The notes beneath the pieces are model-generated. The model was given only the letters and a program-made list of their open reading frames with translations, had not been told where the DNA came from and did not search any database. The position numbers and the translations under genes were made by a program. From Pyrenopolyporus hunteri (lineage: Eukaryota > Ascomycota > Sordariomycetes > Xylariales > Hypoxylaceae): 64,000 nt of DNA. Below, one piece after another: positions 11,436 through 22,284 of the stretch. Positions within the stretch are counted from its first letter, which is position 1. Every line of letters begins with the position of its first letter. The stretch is taken from the NCBI GenBank assembly GCA_902806595.1, contig CADCXC010000012.1:992001-1056000 (forward strand). Direction: 5' to 3'.

Positions 11436-11595
11436 AAGTTATTCTTACGAACACAAGGTCTGGGCACTAGCAATGTTTCCAATGAGAAGGCGACACGAGC
11501 GACGTGGAATATCTTGGAGAGAACGAGATCAATCGAGTAACTAGCGTCCAATACTTGGGGGGATCAGTACGTTAACGAAGGTTCACTTACGGTCA
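11184..11595 (+). repeat. Diverged direct duplication of about 100 bp
   Basis: The segment 11184-11282 (GATATGGAGTACTTGAAGGG...) reappears at about 11498-11595 (GACGTGGAATATCTTGGAGA...). Both continue with ATCRATCGAG, AGCGTYCAAT and TTAACG words at matching spacing. Identity is roughly two thirds by eye. Translations share EYL and TSVQ, so the duplicated unit may once have been coding. Confidence 0.5.
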
Positions 11596-14159
11596 CCGAC
11601 TCAGAATCAGAAAACTTAATGCAAGTCGACGCCAAAAGCTACAAAGCTTACAGCCATGGAATGTATATCTACCTATCGACAGTGTTCGGCCATGGGAATG
11701 ATTCCTCTCACCCAATTGAGCTTGACTAGAAAAGGCTACCTACCACCTCCCCAATACGCAGATAATTTGCAAGGAATTTTGTCAGAACCGGGAAAGGCTA
11801 CTTCGGTCTCGTCGATATCTAAACTGATGAATAAGTCTTGCAACGCCGTTTCTCCTACTCCTTAACCCTCGCAAATTATTGGGCCGCTTGAAAGGACGAT
11901 GAAAAAGCTGCGTGGGCGGACGGATTAGCCATCACTACCCTGGTGAAGGAGGATGAACATGATCCCACCGGGGTATCCCGAGGTGAATCGCCTCAGCGGG
12001 ACGGGGAGTCACAGAGCCTATATGTTCTTCGAAGTGCTTCATTTGTAATATGAACACTTCCGTTCTGGCCGTGCGCGCGCATATCACTCATACAGCTAAT
12101 TAAGACTAAGAGAGGACCAAGACACATCTGTATAACCAGAGGGTTTATGTGAGGTCGAGACGCTAGAAGCAATTCATAGGACTTGTGGTTGCATATGGCT
12201 ATCCTGTTTTCAGGCCTGTTACTTTCTCCTTCTAATCGAATATTAGTCTTCGGTATTTCGGCGACTTCTTTTCACTCTACTTTCTCTACTTTATGTCTTG
12301 CTTTTTATCGGGGCCGATCCCCTCCCACCCTGCAACCCCCCGTTCCCGCTCATAACATGGCTTTTGGGGGGGAATCAGACGAAGCATAAGGAGGTGAACC
12401 CCCAAGCCAGAAGGGGGGAAGAGGCAGCGGTTTTCGAATATGTCAACTAGGTTAAAAGCGCGTATAGACTAACTTTGAGTGATGCCATGGATGAATGAAA
12501 CATGACATACCCTGGTGTTGATGGGGAGCCTGTACATTACTGACACTTGGGACCGCCACTTGTGCTACCTACCTTTGTTGTCTCGATAGCTCGCAATGAT
12601 AATTTAGGAGGTAGCTATGACAGACGGTGAAATGTTCGCAGAGTTAAAGACGGGCAGCGAGATCCTAATTCGGGATCGAATTGGGATCAGTTATTCTCGA
12701 AGTGTTCGTGACGACAGGCTCGGAATATGACGGCCTGGGTACCTACTATGGTAGGCAATTGGAGGAGACAGTGTAGTTTGCTGCAGAGGAAGAGAGAGAA
12801 AGAGAGATTGAACTCCGTGTTGATGCCTAGGTACCTACCTACGTTAAATACCTGTATTACTTACTATGTACCCGTCCTAGGAGTTGTGAGGTTGTAAGGT
12901 TTAGCCATCAACAAACATACCTGCGAGATTTAGGCCGGGGTAGGTAGGTACCTATGTACCTATATTGTTGGCTGCCACGGACCTATGTCGTGGCTGTTTA
13001 TCTTCTTACGGTCCGGCGTGTAAGAGCCTCTTCGTCAAGCCACCGCACGGCTTTTACCCGACACGCGGGTACATGTAAGGTTAGGTACCTAGGTACCTAG
13101 GCGGATTAGGGAGTGTGGGCATGTAGGTACATGTACATATGTAGGTCGAGTTATGCTTGGGCGACTCGGGGCCAGTACGACTTGACTTGGGAATTTCTTA
13201 TGGCAGCTATGAACTATGAACTACCGGGTAGCCTGGGGTACCTACAGTTATTGGGTACGCGTATGAGGTCACTGCAGGTGTTGCGCTAAGAAGTAACATA
13301 AGCGCGGGGCAGACAGGAACCTCACCCACTTGGCTCCACAAGACCTGGCTATCGGCCGCTGACAGTTGTCAATCAAACGACGTTGACCAATCTTAATTCG
13401 GATTAGGAAGCAAAAAAAGAAGGGATAGGGAAAAAAAAAAAAAGAAACCAAAAAAAAAAATTCTCGGACTTTTCGTCCCCCGCCAAAGCTACCTCCCTCT
13501 GGGAGCTGCCCCCAAACTTCCTCCACCATCGTCCGTCCATATCGTCCATCTCGGATGCCTACCTACCTACCTTACCTTACCTATCCTAACCCCAGGGTAG
13601 GAATCGATCTCCCGCACTCTCACGCCTAAGTCACTTTGGTCCCTTTTTTTAATTCCTCATCATCAACGATTGATTCCGGTTTTCCAGCTATACCGATAAA
13701 CAATCAATCAATCATAGAGTCACAGCTTCTTAGACTTCGATAGCTCTGCGCCCCCCTCCCTCGTTCCTGGTTCTTCCACGCAGCCCATAGTTGAACCTAT
13801 CCCGAGTCTTCCTCCCCCCCTCAAATATCTTTTCTTCTTTCATAATACTGCACCAGTTGGCCCTGGATCGACCCCGTCTCGATTCTGGCATGGTGTAATT
13901 AACCATCAATGAAACCTTTGAGCTACGGCTGAGTCGCAGTTTTCCGGGTCTGGTTCTATGACCACGGCCGAATGACTGATAATCATTCTGCTCATCCTAC
14001 CGCGCACACGCCCCCCGGACCTCCTGCGCTCGCCGACTTCCTGTAATCCTTACGACTCCGTCCTGTTTTGGTTTGTAGGTTTTTCTTCTGGGTCATTCCC
14101 AACCGTCGCTTGATTGTCCGTAACCAAGGGCCGCGAACAACCCGCCATCCTCTTTCATC

Positions 14160-16769
14160 ATGGCGCCTCACAAGGGCCAGCCTAAACCTGCAAAGGCCGC
14201 TGCCGCTTCCGCTTCCGGTCATGCGAAGAAACAAACGTCCGCGGCCGCACCGCCCCGACCCGTTGTATTGCCTGCTATTCCTCTCCCTATGATCTCCAAG
14301 CAGCCGAACAAGCCGAACAGCAAGCACATCCCCACCACTTCCTCAGCCAACGGCTTCCCGGCGTCATCCCTCGAGGCTGCTCTGATCGACCATACCGATC
14401 ACGTTTCTGCCCCTGACGGTGCGAAGGCCCTCCAGTCAGCCAAGACCTCTGACAAGCAGGTCAACGGCTCAAATGTGGAGAAGCCCGACCAGGCCACCAG
14501 CTTTTCCAGCCTTAGTAACGGCGCGCAAAACGTGAATAACGACAAGAAGAGCTCTGGCGTCCCCGTGCCGGCGAACGGCGTAAACGGAGTAAATGAAGCG
14601 AACCGCCGCCCCGGACTAGCGTCCTCCTCCTCTGCGCCCTCAGTGGTAGATGTCGAATCTGGCGTTGGGTCCAGACCCATTTCCGCATCCGTTGCCGCCT
14701 CGGCGAATGACACAGCTAGCCAAGGTAACCCGCACCTCGACTCAACACCCTCTCCATCCGACTTCAAACTCTTACAGCTCATAGGCGCCCACGACGCATC
14801 TCAACATGCCTCGCAGCCCCAATCTGCAATCTCGTCCGCCGCCCTCCCCGACCAACAGCTACCTTTTCATCGCCCTCCTCAACATCCCCCGACCCACCCT
14901 CTTCAACACCAGCTTTCCGCCGACCAGGTACCTGAGTCTGCGAACCTCCGCGGACCGCCCCACATGCACCGTTACCAACACCACCCTAATATGAGCAACG
15001 GCGGGGGCGTCGTCTTCGGCGGCTTTGCCGGCTCCCACACCCCTTCGCCGGCGCCTCCTCACGGCGGTTTCATGCCTCCCCCGCCCCCGCCCGTGCCAGT
15101 CGACGGAGAGAACCACGTCCGTTCCCAGCCAAACGGTCATCACCATACCCATTCTAGTAACAACGGATTTCCCGGCCCCATCAACACCCAGTTCCGGCCC
15201 GGCATGATACCTGTCTCCAGCATTGACTCGTACGGACCGATTTCCGCGCCTATGGGGCATCCCTCGTTCGACCACTTCTCGCCTACTGCCGGTCGCTACG
15301 GCCTGTCAACCCCTCACAGTCTCCACGGCTCGCATGCCTCGGGCGAACCGAACGGCCCCGTCGAAAACGGAGCCGCCCCTTCTTACCCTCCAAACGGCGT
15401 CCCGTACGGCGGCCACGCTCGCCACGACCATCCAGTCGGTCATCCGCACCCCGGTCCCCACTTCCCGCCGTTCATGGCTCCGGAGCCTTTCGCTCGCCAC
15501 CCCAGCTTTATTGACGCCGGGTTGAGGGACAGCATCATATACTTTCAGGATCAATTCGATAGCGGAGAATTGACCGACTGCGTCCTGGAGCTGGTTTCTA
15601 CAAAGGGTTTGCATCACCCCGTCAAGATTACGGGCCACAAGCTCATCCTAGCACGCAGTCCAGCCCTCAAGCAACACATTATGGCTGCTCGTGCTACGGA
15701 TCTGGGCTCGCAGACGATCACAGTTGAGTCCGAGGACCCGTATCTGCGTTCGGATTCGTGGTGGAGCGCCGTGCGGCGATTGTATTTGTTTCCCCTGCTT
15801 ACCCCCGACATGATGTCCGACGCGGTAAGTGGCTTGCACTTCGCCGCCGGTGAGACCGATCGGTTTGAGTTTTGTCTAGGCTACGCCGCCGCGGGCCACC
15901 TTTTGAATATGCCCGATGTCTTTATGCGCGGCCTGCGTATGGCTGCCGATTTTATTACTTGGGACACAGTAGAAGGAGCTCTCGGTTTTGTTCTCGAGAG
16001 CACCATGCAGCGACACGTCAATTACGACAACGAGCAGGACGTCGAGCTTGATTTTGGCTATGGCCCTGAGACGAGATTCCTCTTGGAAGCCGCGATGAAC
16101 TTCCTCATCAACGCGTTCCCGCCAAACTTCGAACTCGATCCCTCGGTCGCCGACCCACCGAAGCTGGCCCGTATCCCAGTAACCCCCGTTGTTATGGCCT
16201 CGCCCACAAACAACGCGGCGCCTACTATTGCTAGAGGCACGAATATGCGTCACCCCACCAAGACAAACCGCCTATCCAACATTAAGTTTGGCGACCTTCC
16301 GGCCGCGTTGCCCGAAGACGGCGCTTCCTCCTCCCGTGGGCCTGCTAAATGTTCGCCCATTCTCTCACGCATCTTACTTAATCTACCGTTCCGCGAGCTC
16401 CGCGTCGTGCTTACCTCGGAGAGCGACGGCGTCTCGGGCTGGAACACTGCTCATGACCGATACCATGCGGTTGCCGACGTCGTGGCAGAGAGAGAAGCGA
16501 GACGCATGCGTGCAGTCGAGGCGATCCGTGCGGGAGCCGTTCCAAACTCTCAGGAGATCCAGCAGCGACTGTCGGCACAACGCCGTTACGCCATCGTCGA
16601 GCCCTGGGACGTGCTAAACTGGCAAGAGGAAGTCGTCCAGCCAAGAGGTGCCGAGGTCCCTCGGATCGTGCGTAGATGGGTCCCACAATTCTCCGCCGTT
16701 TCGGAGGCGCCACAGCAGCGTCCGCACGCGGCGCCGCAGCCGTACGACGTTCCTGATTCCATGGTTTAG
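14160..16769 (+). CDS. Large BTB/POZ-fold-containing fungal protein with disordered N-terminus
   Basis: One exon of 869 residues starting at the ATG at 14160 (CATC context). Residues 1 to about 450 are low-complexity, rich in Pro, Ser, Asn, Gly and His, with poly-Pro (PPPPPPPVP) and repeated Asn-Gly pairs (NGVNGVNE), so probably disordered. Residues about 455-560 (YFQDQFDSGELTDCVLEL, then VKITGHKLILARSPAL) match the start of a BTB/POZ domain, a dimerisation and adaptor fold. A mainly helical region follows (HFAAGETDRFEFCLGYAAAGHLLNM), consistent with the BACK-like region after fungal BTB domains. The C-terminal part has an Arg-rich helix. BTB proteins can be Cul3 adaptors or scaffolds; the exact role is not known. 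The 5' flank is long and C/T-rich, with a possible TTTGTAG 5'-UTR acceptor near 14078. Confidence 0.8.
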   Translation: MAPHKGQPKPAKAAAASASGHAKKQTSAAAPPRPVVLPAIPLPMISKQPNKPNSKHIPTTSSANGFPASSLEAALIDHTDHVSAPDGAKALQSAKTSDKQVNGSNVEKPDQATSFSSLSNGAQNVNNDKKSSGVPVPANGVNGVNEANRRPGLASSSSAPSVVDVESGVGSRPISASVAASANDTASQGNPHLDSTPSPSDFKLLQLIGAHDASQHASQPQSAISSAALPDQQLPFHRPPQHPPTHPLQHQLSADQVPESANLRGPPHMHRYQHHPNMSNGGGVVFGGFAGSHTPSPAPPHGGFMPPPPPPVPVDGENHVRSQPNGHHHTHSSNNGFPGPINTQFRPGMIPVSSIDSYGPISAPMGHPSFDHFSPTAGRYGLSTPHSLHGSHASGEPNGPVENGAAPSYPPNGVPYGGHARHDHPVGHPHPGPHFPPFMAPEPFARHPSFIDAGLRDSIIYFQDQFDSGELTDCVLELVSTKGLHHPVKITGHKLILARSPALKQHIMAARATDLGSQTITVESEDPYLRSDSWWSAVRRLYLFPLLTPDMMSDAVSGLHFAAGETDRFEFCLGYAAAGHLLNMPDVFMRGLRMAADFITWDTVEGALGFVLESTMQRHVNYDNEQDVELDFGYGPETRFLLEAAMNFLINAFPPNFELDPSVADPPKLARIPVTPVVMASPTNNAAPTIARGTNMRHPTKTNRLSNIKFGDLPAALPEDGASSSRGPAKCSPILSRILLNLPFRELRVVLTSESDGVSGWNTAHDRYHAVADVVAEREARRMRAVEAIRAGAVPNSQEIQQRLSAQRRYAIVEPWDVLNWQEEVVQPRGAEVPRIVRRWVPQFSAVSEAPQQRPHAAPQPYDVPDSMV

Positions 16770-18646
16770 CTGACCGGTTTGGTACACGGCGCGACGGTCT
16801 CACGATTAAACGATAGCGTTGGTAGATATGGATGGCATGACATTCCCCGCGGCATATTACGATAAAAGTCCTCGGGTATTCACTACTTTTCTTGCGCGGG
16901 TTGGTCCTTCGTTTGGCATTGCGGTCGGTGTTGACGGGTGTATCATTTCTCTCTTTCCCTTCCCCCTCTTTCCTTTCTTTTTCGCGGACATGTTTAATGA
17001 AGGACGGACCGAGGAGCTTAGCACTCCCATACGGCGGGAATCTACCTCCTCGGTCGGAATGGCATATCGAGGTTTTCAAGGGAAAAAAAAAAGGAACGGT
17101 CTCGTCTAGTTAAGCCGTTCATGAATTCCTGCTAATGCAGGAAGCAGGAGAACAGGAGCAGAAGAAAAAAAAGGGTGTTAGACAGTACAGGATTCAGGAC
17201 GGCAAAGATCGGATTGAGCAATATTCGGCATCATTCACATAATACCCCATCCCACCCCTTGCAGACGAAAATGTGTCTGCAGTATTTGTTCAAGCATGTT
17301 ATCATAAGCCCCGGAGTTTGGCGGGTCACGGGTGGATTCACGATTGACTAGTCCGGGGGAAGGAATTGCTTTAGTGCAGGTTTGATCCATAGACCTCTTA
17401 GTTAGGGTACACGATTAAGGCCGAGGCGCGGTGAATGTTAGTCGAGAACGGCCGGGGAGCGGATTAAGGATAGGCTCGAGAGGGTTGACGAGGTCTTCAG
17501 ATAACCTTATATCAAAACTACCAAAAAACGGGGGTTTTCTTAATTTTCTGTTTGCGTTTACTGTGATAACTTGTGTCCAAAGACCTTGATCAAATCAAAT
17601 ACCTAGGTAATGAAGAGGAATGGAAAAAATGCCTTATAAGACTCTTGATACCCGTACCTCCTACCTAGGTTAGGTAGGTAGGTTTAGCAGTTTAACACTT
17701 CCTTGAAACGCATTCCAAAATGTATCTGGTATGTGAAGATAGTGTATAATTGCATTTACTAACCGCGAGGGTTTTATCAATGGTTAGCCCCATCTACTTA
17801 CCTAGCCAGCCTCGCGCGGGGAAGTCGAAGGGCCCTAACTAGGGGCTTTAGTCTGAGCCATGACGTCGCAATCAGGCACCTATATAATAGCGGGTGAGAG
17901 CATCGGTTCAGCCAATGCGGGTTGTCGGGGAAGGGGCAAAGCGACCCTTGCTAGCTAGATCTGCAGGTCAAGCTTTGGACCTCGCCTAAAGCCAAACCAG
18001 GCCAAAGGCGGTTTCAAGCTTTTTTGTCCGCGTGGTTCCCAGTACTATTATACGTAGCGCTGTGTTATGGTACCTATTCTAAACCGCATCTAGTTAAATG
18101 CGCCAGTCGCTCTTCGACCCACCACGATGGCCACCGAGGAGACAAAGAGGATAGTGTAATAGGATGAATAACGCTCTCGATTCAGGGAAAAGGGGACGCC
18201 GATAAGAATAGTATGTATTAGCTGAAATATAATACTAAAATATAGTTAACCTTTATCTACGGGCGAAAGGCGGGGGGGAAAGGAGGTTGGATTTTAGTTG
18301 GGTAGATCTTACGACTCTTCTGCTCCTTTCCTTTTCCTTTTCCTCTTTCTATTCCAATTTTTCTCTTTTTCTTTCGTTGTTTACTCCCTCGTGAGCTTTA
18401 CTTGACCGCAGTATTACAGCATACCCCGGTTATCGCACGGTTATAACCGCGGTCTCACACCAACACACGTCCAACCCCTCATACGGCTCGTCCGACTCAT
18501 ACGGCCATCTCTCCCAAACACTCCTGCTCAGCTCCGTATACGTGGTTACTAACTCGGGGAATACCACATCTGAACGCGAGCAACTAATTGAGGAGGAGAA
18601 GATAGACGTTCGGGAACAAATGGTATTATAGCGCCGATAACAAAAA
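16770..18646. other. Intergenic region between BTB gene and permease
   Basis: No gene is seen. It contains the 3' flank of the BTB gene, a TACCTAGGTTAGGTAGGTAGG cluster near 17662-17682, a C/T-rich stretch at 18315-18390 typical of fungal promoters, and the likely 5' UTR of the permease. Short frames at 16819-17113 and 18430-18660 (antisense) look spurious. Confidence 0.5.
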
Positions 18647-20562
18647 ATGGACGATATCAAAGAACATCAAGCTCGTCGGCGCAGCTCCGATGCGCGCCAC
18701 CTCCACCGCCACCACATCATCGCGCAGGATGCGGCGGCTCTGGAGCATCTGGGCCACAAGCAAGAGCTCAAGCGCAATTTCTCCATGATCTCGATGCTGG
18801 GGCTCGCCTTTGCCATCCTTAACACCTGGACCGCCCTCGCCGCCTCCATCTCCCTCGCCCTACCCTCCGGTGGCCCCAGCGCCGTCGTCTGGGGCCTCAT
18901 CGTCGCCGGCCTGTGCAACCTGTGCCTCGCCGCCTCCCTCGCCGAGTTCCTGTCCGCCTGGCCCACCGCCGGCGGCCAGTACCATTGGGCCGCCATCGTC
19001 GCGTGGAAGAATTGGAGCCGGAGCATCAGCTACGTGACTGGCTGGATCAATGTGAGCGGCTGGGTCGCGCTGACCGCTACGGGCGGGCTGCTGGGAAGCA
19101 CGTTCGTCGTGAACATCATCGCTCTCATGCACCCGGACTACGAAGCCCGCCCCTGGCACCAGTTCCTGATATACATCGGCTTCGCGCTGCTGGCGCTCTT
19201 CATCAACGCTTTCTCCACGCGTCTGCTACCGCTGTTCACCAAGGCTGCCTTCTTCTGGAGTCTGACCGGGTTCGTGGTCATAAGTATCACTATACTGGCG
19301 TGCGCGGCTCCCGACTACCAGAGCGGCCAGTTCGTCTACGGGGAGTTTATCAACGAGGTCGGCTGGCCTGACGGCGTTGCTTGGTTGCTGGGGCTTCTGC
19401 AGGGCGCGTTTGCGCTGACAGGGTTTGATGCCGTGGCCCATATGATCGAGGAGATTCCGCAGCCCCAAGTTCGCGGGCCGCGCATTATGCTGGCTTGCAT
19501 TGGCATTGGTAGTACGTGGCACGGAATTCCTTTTCTCCTCATCAGCCCCTCATCGAGGTCCTCACTCCCGAAAACGAATTATTGAATCCTCCGCATCCGC
19601 TACTAAGAGAACCGTTTGCTAATCCTTACTAACCTCTTCAAGTGGTAACCGGCTTCGCGTTCCTAAGCTGTCTACTCTTTTGCGTCGACAACATCGACGC
19701 AGTTATCGAGTCGTCGGCAGGCCCGCTACTACAGATCTTCATGGACGCGACCCGCAACCCGGCCGGCAGCGTGTGCCTGCTCATGTTCCCGCTCGTGTGC
19801 ATGGTGTTCACTAGCACCACTCTTATGACCACCAGCAGCCGCATGTCGTACGCCTTCGCGCGCGACCGCGGCCTACCCTTCAGCAGTTTGTTTGCCAAAG
19901 TTCATCCCGGCCTCGACGTCCCCCTCAACGCGCTCATATGGACGGCCGCCTGGGTCGTCGTCTTCGGCTGCATCTTCCTCGGCTCCACTAGCACCTTCAA
20001 CGCCATTACGTCGGCGTCGGTCGTCGCCCTAGGTGTCACGTATGCGATCCCGCCGACTATTAATGTCCTGCGCGGCCGCAGGATGTTGCCGGAGAAGAGG
20101 GCGTTTAAACTACCTGGTGTGGTGGGCTGGATTATGAATTTGGTGGGTTTACCTTTGCTTTTTTTTTTTTTCCTTTTCTTTTTAGTCCTTTACCTTTTAT
20201 TTTCCCCTCGCCATCTTAGGGGTACAAAATACTTTAACCGCTCCCTATTTTCGTTAATTTAGGCTCATAACTATGAACACTGACTTATATTACGAATGCA
20301 GGTCGGCATAGCCTGGACGATCCTAACAACGGTCTTGTTCGTCTTCCCGCCCGAGTTACCGGTCACGAGCGAGAACATGAACTACTGTATCGTGGCGTTC
20401 GGCATCATCCTACTAATCGCCGTGGTTACATGGATCTTTGACGGCCGCAAAAACTACAAAGGCCCGCACGTCGACCTCGAAGGGGTGGAGAAGGGCAGGG
20501 TCGAGGGCGTGGAGGCTGTGCTCGAGCGACATAGCGAGAGTGCGGACGTACCCAAGGCGTAG
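18647..20562 (+). CDS. APC-superfamily permease (amino acid / GABA / choline type)
   Basis: Join 18647..19508, 19643..20142, 20302..20562 gives 540 residues. The cytosolic N-terminus is His/Arg-rich. Then come about twelve hydrophobic helices with family signatures: FSMISMLGLAFAILNTW at helix 1, ALPSGGPSAVVWG, FLSAWPTAGGQYHWAA (the GGQYxW signature of fungal ACT-family permeases), LTGFDAVAHMIEEI, TTSSRMSYAFARDRGLP and a late VDNIDAVIESSAGPLLQIF segment. The family imports GABA, choline, polyamines or amino acids by proton symport at the plasma membrane; substrate cannot be assigned. Intron 1 (134 bp) has a CTTACTAAC branch and AAG acceptor. Intron 2 (159 bp) includes a long T-tract that prolongs the naive frame and would give a false stop. 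The stop is followed by the usual AT-rich 3' flank. Confidence 0.88.
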
Positions 20563-22284
20563 CCCGAGATATTGCGTATAAGATAGGGTGAACGGCACTT
20601 TATGCACTGTCAGCTTTGCATATACAGGTTACGACGCAAAGGCACATAAAATGAGTATATATAGACTTGGTCTATTGATCAAGATCGTCACCGAAGTGGC
20701 AGTAGACTATATATGTATATAAAACCAATATATCAAAAGCAAAAGGAAATGTCTATTCAATCTCCCTGCATACTTTGTTTTTTTTTTTTAAAAAAAAAAG
20801 AAAAATAGTATTAATTAGCATAGCCAATTAGACTCAAGTATGGGTGCCGCGTAGTGGCCTGGTATTTCTTCAAGGGTTATAAATTTTTGAAGACAATCGG
20901 TCGTTATATCGAGACGGTAATAACTTGGCTTGCGCGGCATGTCCCGGTATTAGGAGGTTTAGTGAACCACCATACACCTAGGTCTTTTTGTATGTTGGTA
21001 CATATATCTTTTTTTTCCAGTCCTTTTAGAATTGATAAAGCATCAAAGACGGTCAGTATCGTTTGAATACGTAGTCCGCAGCTATGCCAAGGCACAATGA
21101 CCGGAATCCCCCTGAAAAAAAGGGTTACACACCAAGTGTTGCCAATGCGCATAAACACGGCTATCCACCTGTAAACCACTCCTGTCTTAGACATGGCGCC
21201 ATATTTACGCTACCCAAAGTTGTCTTCTCAAGGTTGGATTTAGCTGGTTCCATACCCGTTACCATACCATAGCACCTAGGTATCATATTTTGTTGCGGAG
21301 TGGTGGTTATCAACTCCAGATTGTTCTATGCTTGGCTAATGCGGAGTGCAGCAGTTGAATCGGGACATATTTTATCAACATGGCATACGCCCGTATACAG
21401 GATGTGCTATGGTAAGGATTAATAGCGAGGATGACGGCGATGATGGAAGAGATAAAGAATCCCCGGCCAATAGTAGGCTCCGCTACCAGCGGGGTGGATT
21501 GCCTTAACCGGCCTAGCCCGTCTAACCCCACAGCAGCTCAAAGGCGCACATGGATCAATCTGCCTACTACCAATGGTACCTTAGCTGAACCTCGGTACAG
21601 GTTAGGTACGGTACCCGGTACCTATATACTATGCGGTAATCTTACGTAGTGGGACAATGCCCTGCACATGTCGAAGTGTAATTAGCGTAATTAAATCTTA
21701 TTCCCCAACAGCCCCGGGGGAGCCCTGGGAGCCCTGGGAGCCTTGAAGCCCTTTGGACCCGGAGGTTTTCCTCATGCCAGACGCGACAACCAATTCCTTC
21801 CCCCAATCTCCTTTGGCACCAAACCACAACCACGACCACAACCCACAACCAATTCCCCGTCATTCCCTTCACCTTCACCTTCATCTTCACCTTTCCACCG
21901 AGCATCGAGTAAGAAGAAAAGAAAATTTCCGACATTACGTACACAAGCAAATCAATGTTTATTCGTTTCGATCGAGTTTGGCATGCTCTACAACTGCCAC
22001 TACTACTGCTGCAAGGTTGCCATCGATCAATAACTCCGTCAAACGTCTAAGGACACCCGATCTGACGGGTGCGACGTCGTATTACACCAGCCGAGCCGAA
22101 ATGACACAGCAGCTCGCGTCCTGAACTGGAGAAATCTTACTCGCGCGTCTTCCGTATATAAACACGAGAAGAGAGTGACTAGATATCGTAGCTACATACG
22201 TTTGACCGACTATTCCCCTCGATTCTCGTTGGGCATCAATTCCCAGAAAGATCCACAATTAAGAACAAAAGTCGGCGAGACGCG
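20563..22284. other. Intergenic region
   Basis: AT-rich 3' flank of the permease, including T9-T10 followed by A10 near 20780-20800, then unremarkable sequence. A short 9-bp AGCCCTGGG tandem lies at 21721-21747 and CTTCAC-type repeats at 21868-21890. Short frames at 21743-22124 are low-complexity His/Pro and not supported. The last 200 bp serve as the TMEM135-like promoter. Confidence 0.5.

Larger units (their letters stand above)
7674..14159. other. 6.5-kb gene-poor region
   Basis: No intact gene is recognised. The segment holds an E-box/CCAAT composite (8173-8192), a GC-rich double hairpin (8352-8420), C/T-rich low-complexity tracts (about 9380-9720 and 10380-10700), unrecognised ORF fragments (10780-11435), a diverged 100-bp duplication (11184-11282 and 11498-11595) and TAGGTACC-word clusters (10195-10235, 12826-13135, 13560-13580). 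The last few hundred bases, C/T-rich with CCAAT-poor sequence and poly-A/T tracts, are presumably promoter and 5' UTR of the BTB-fold gene. Confidence 0.6.
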
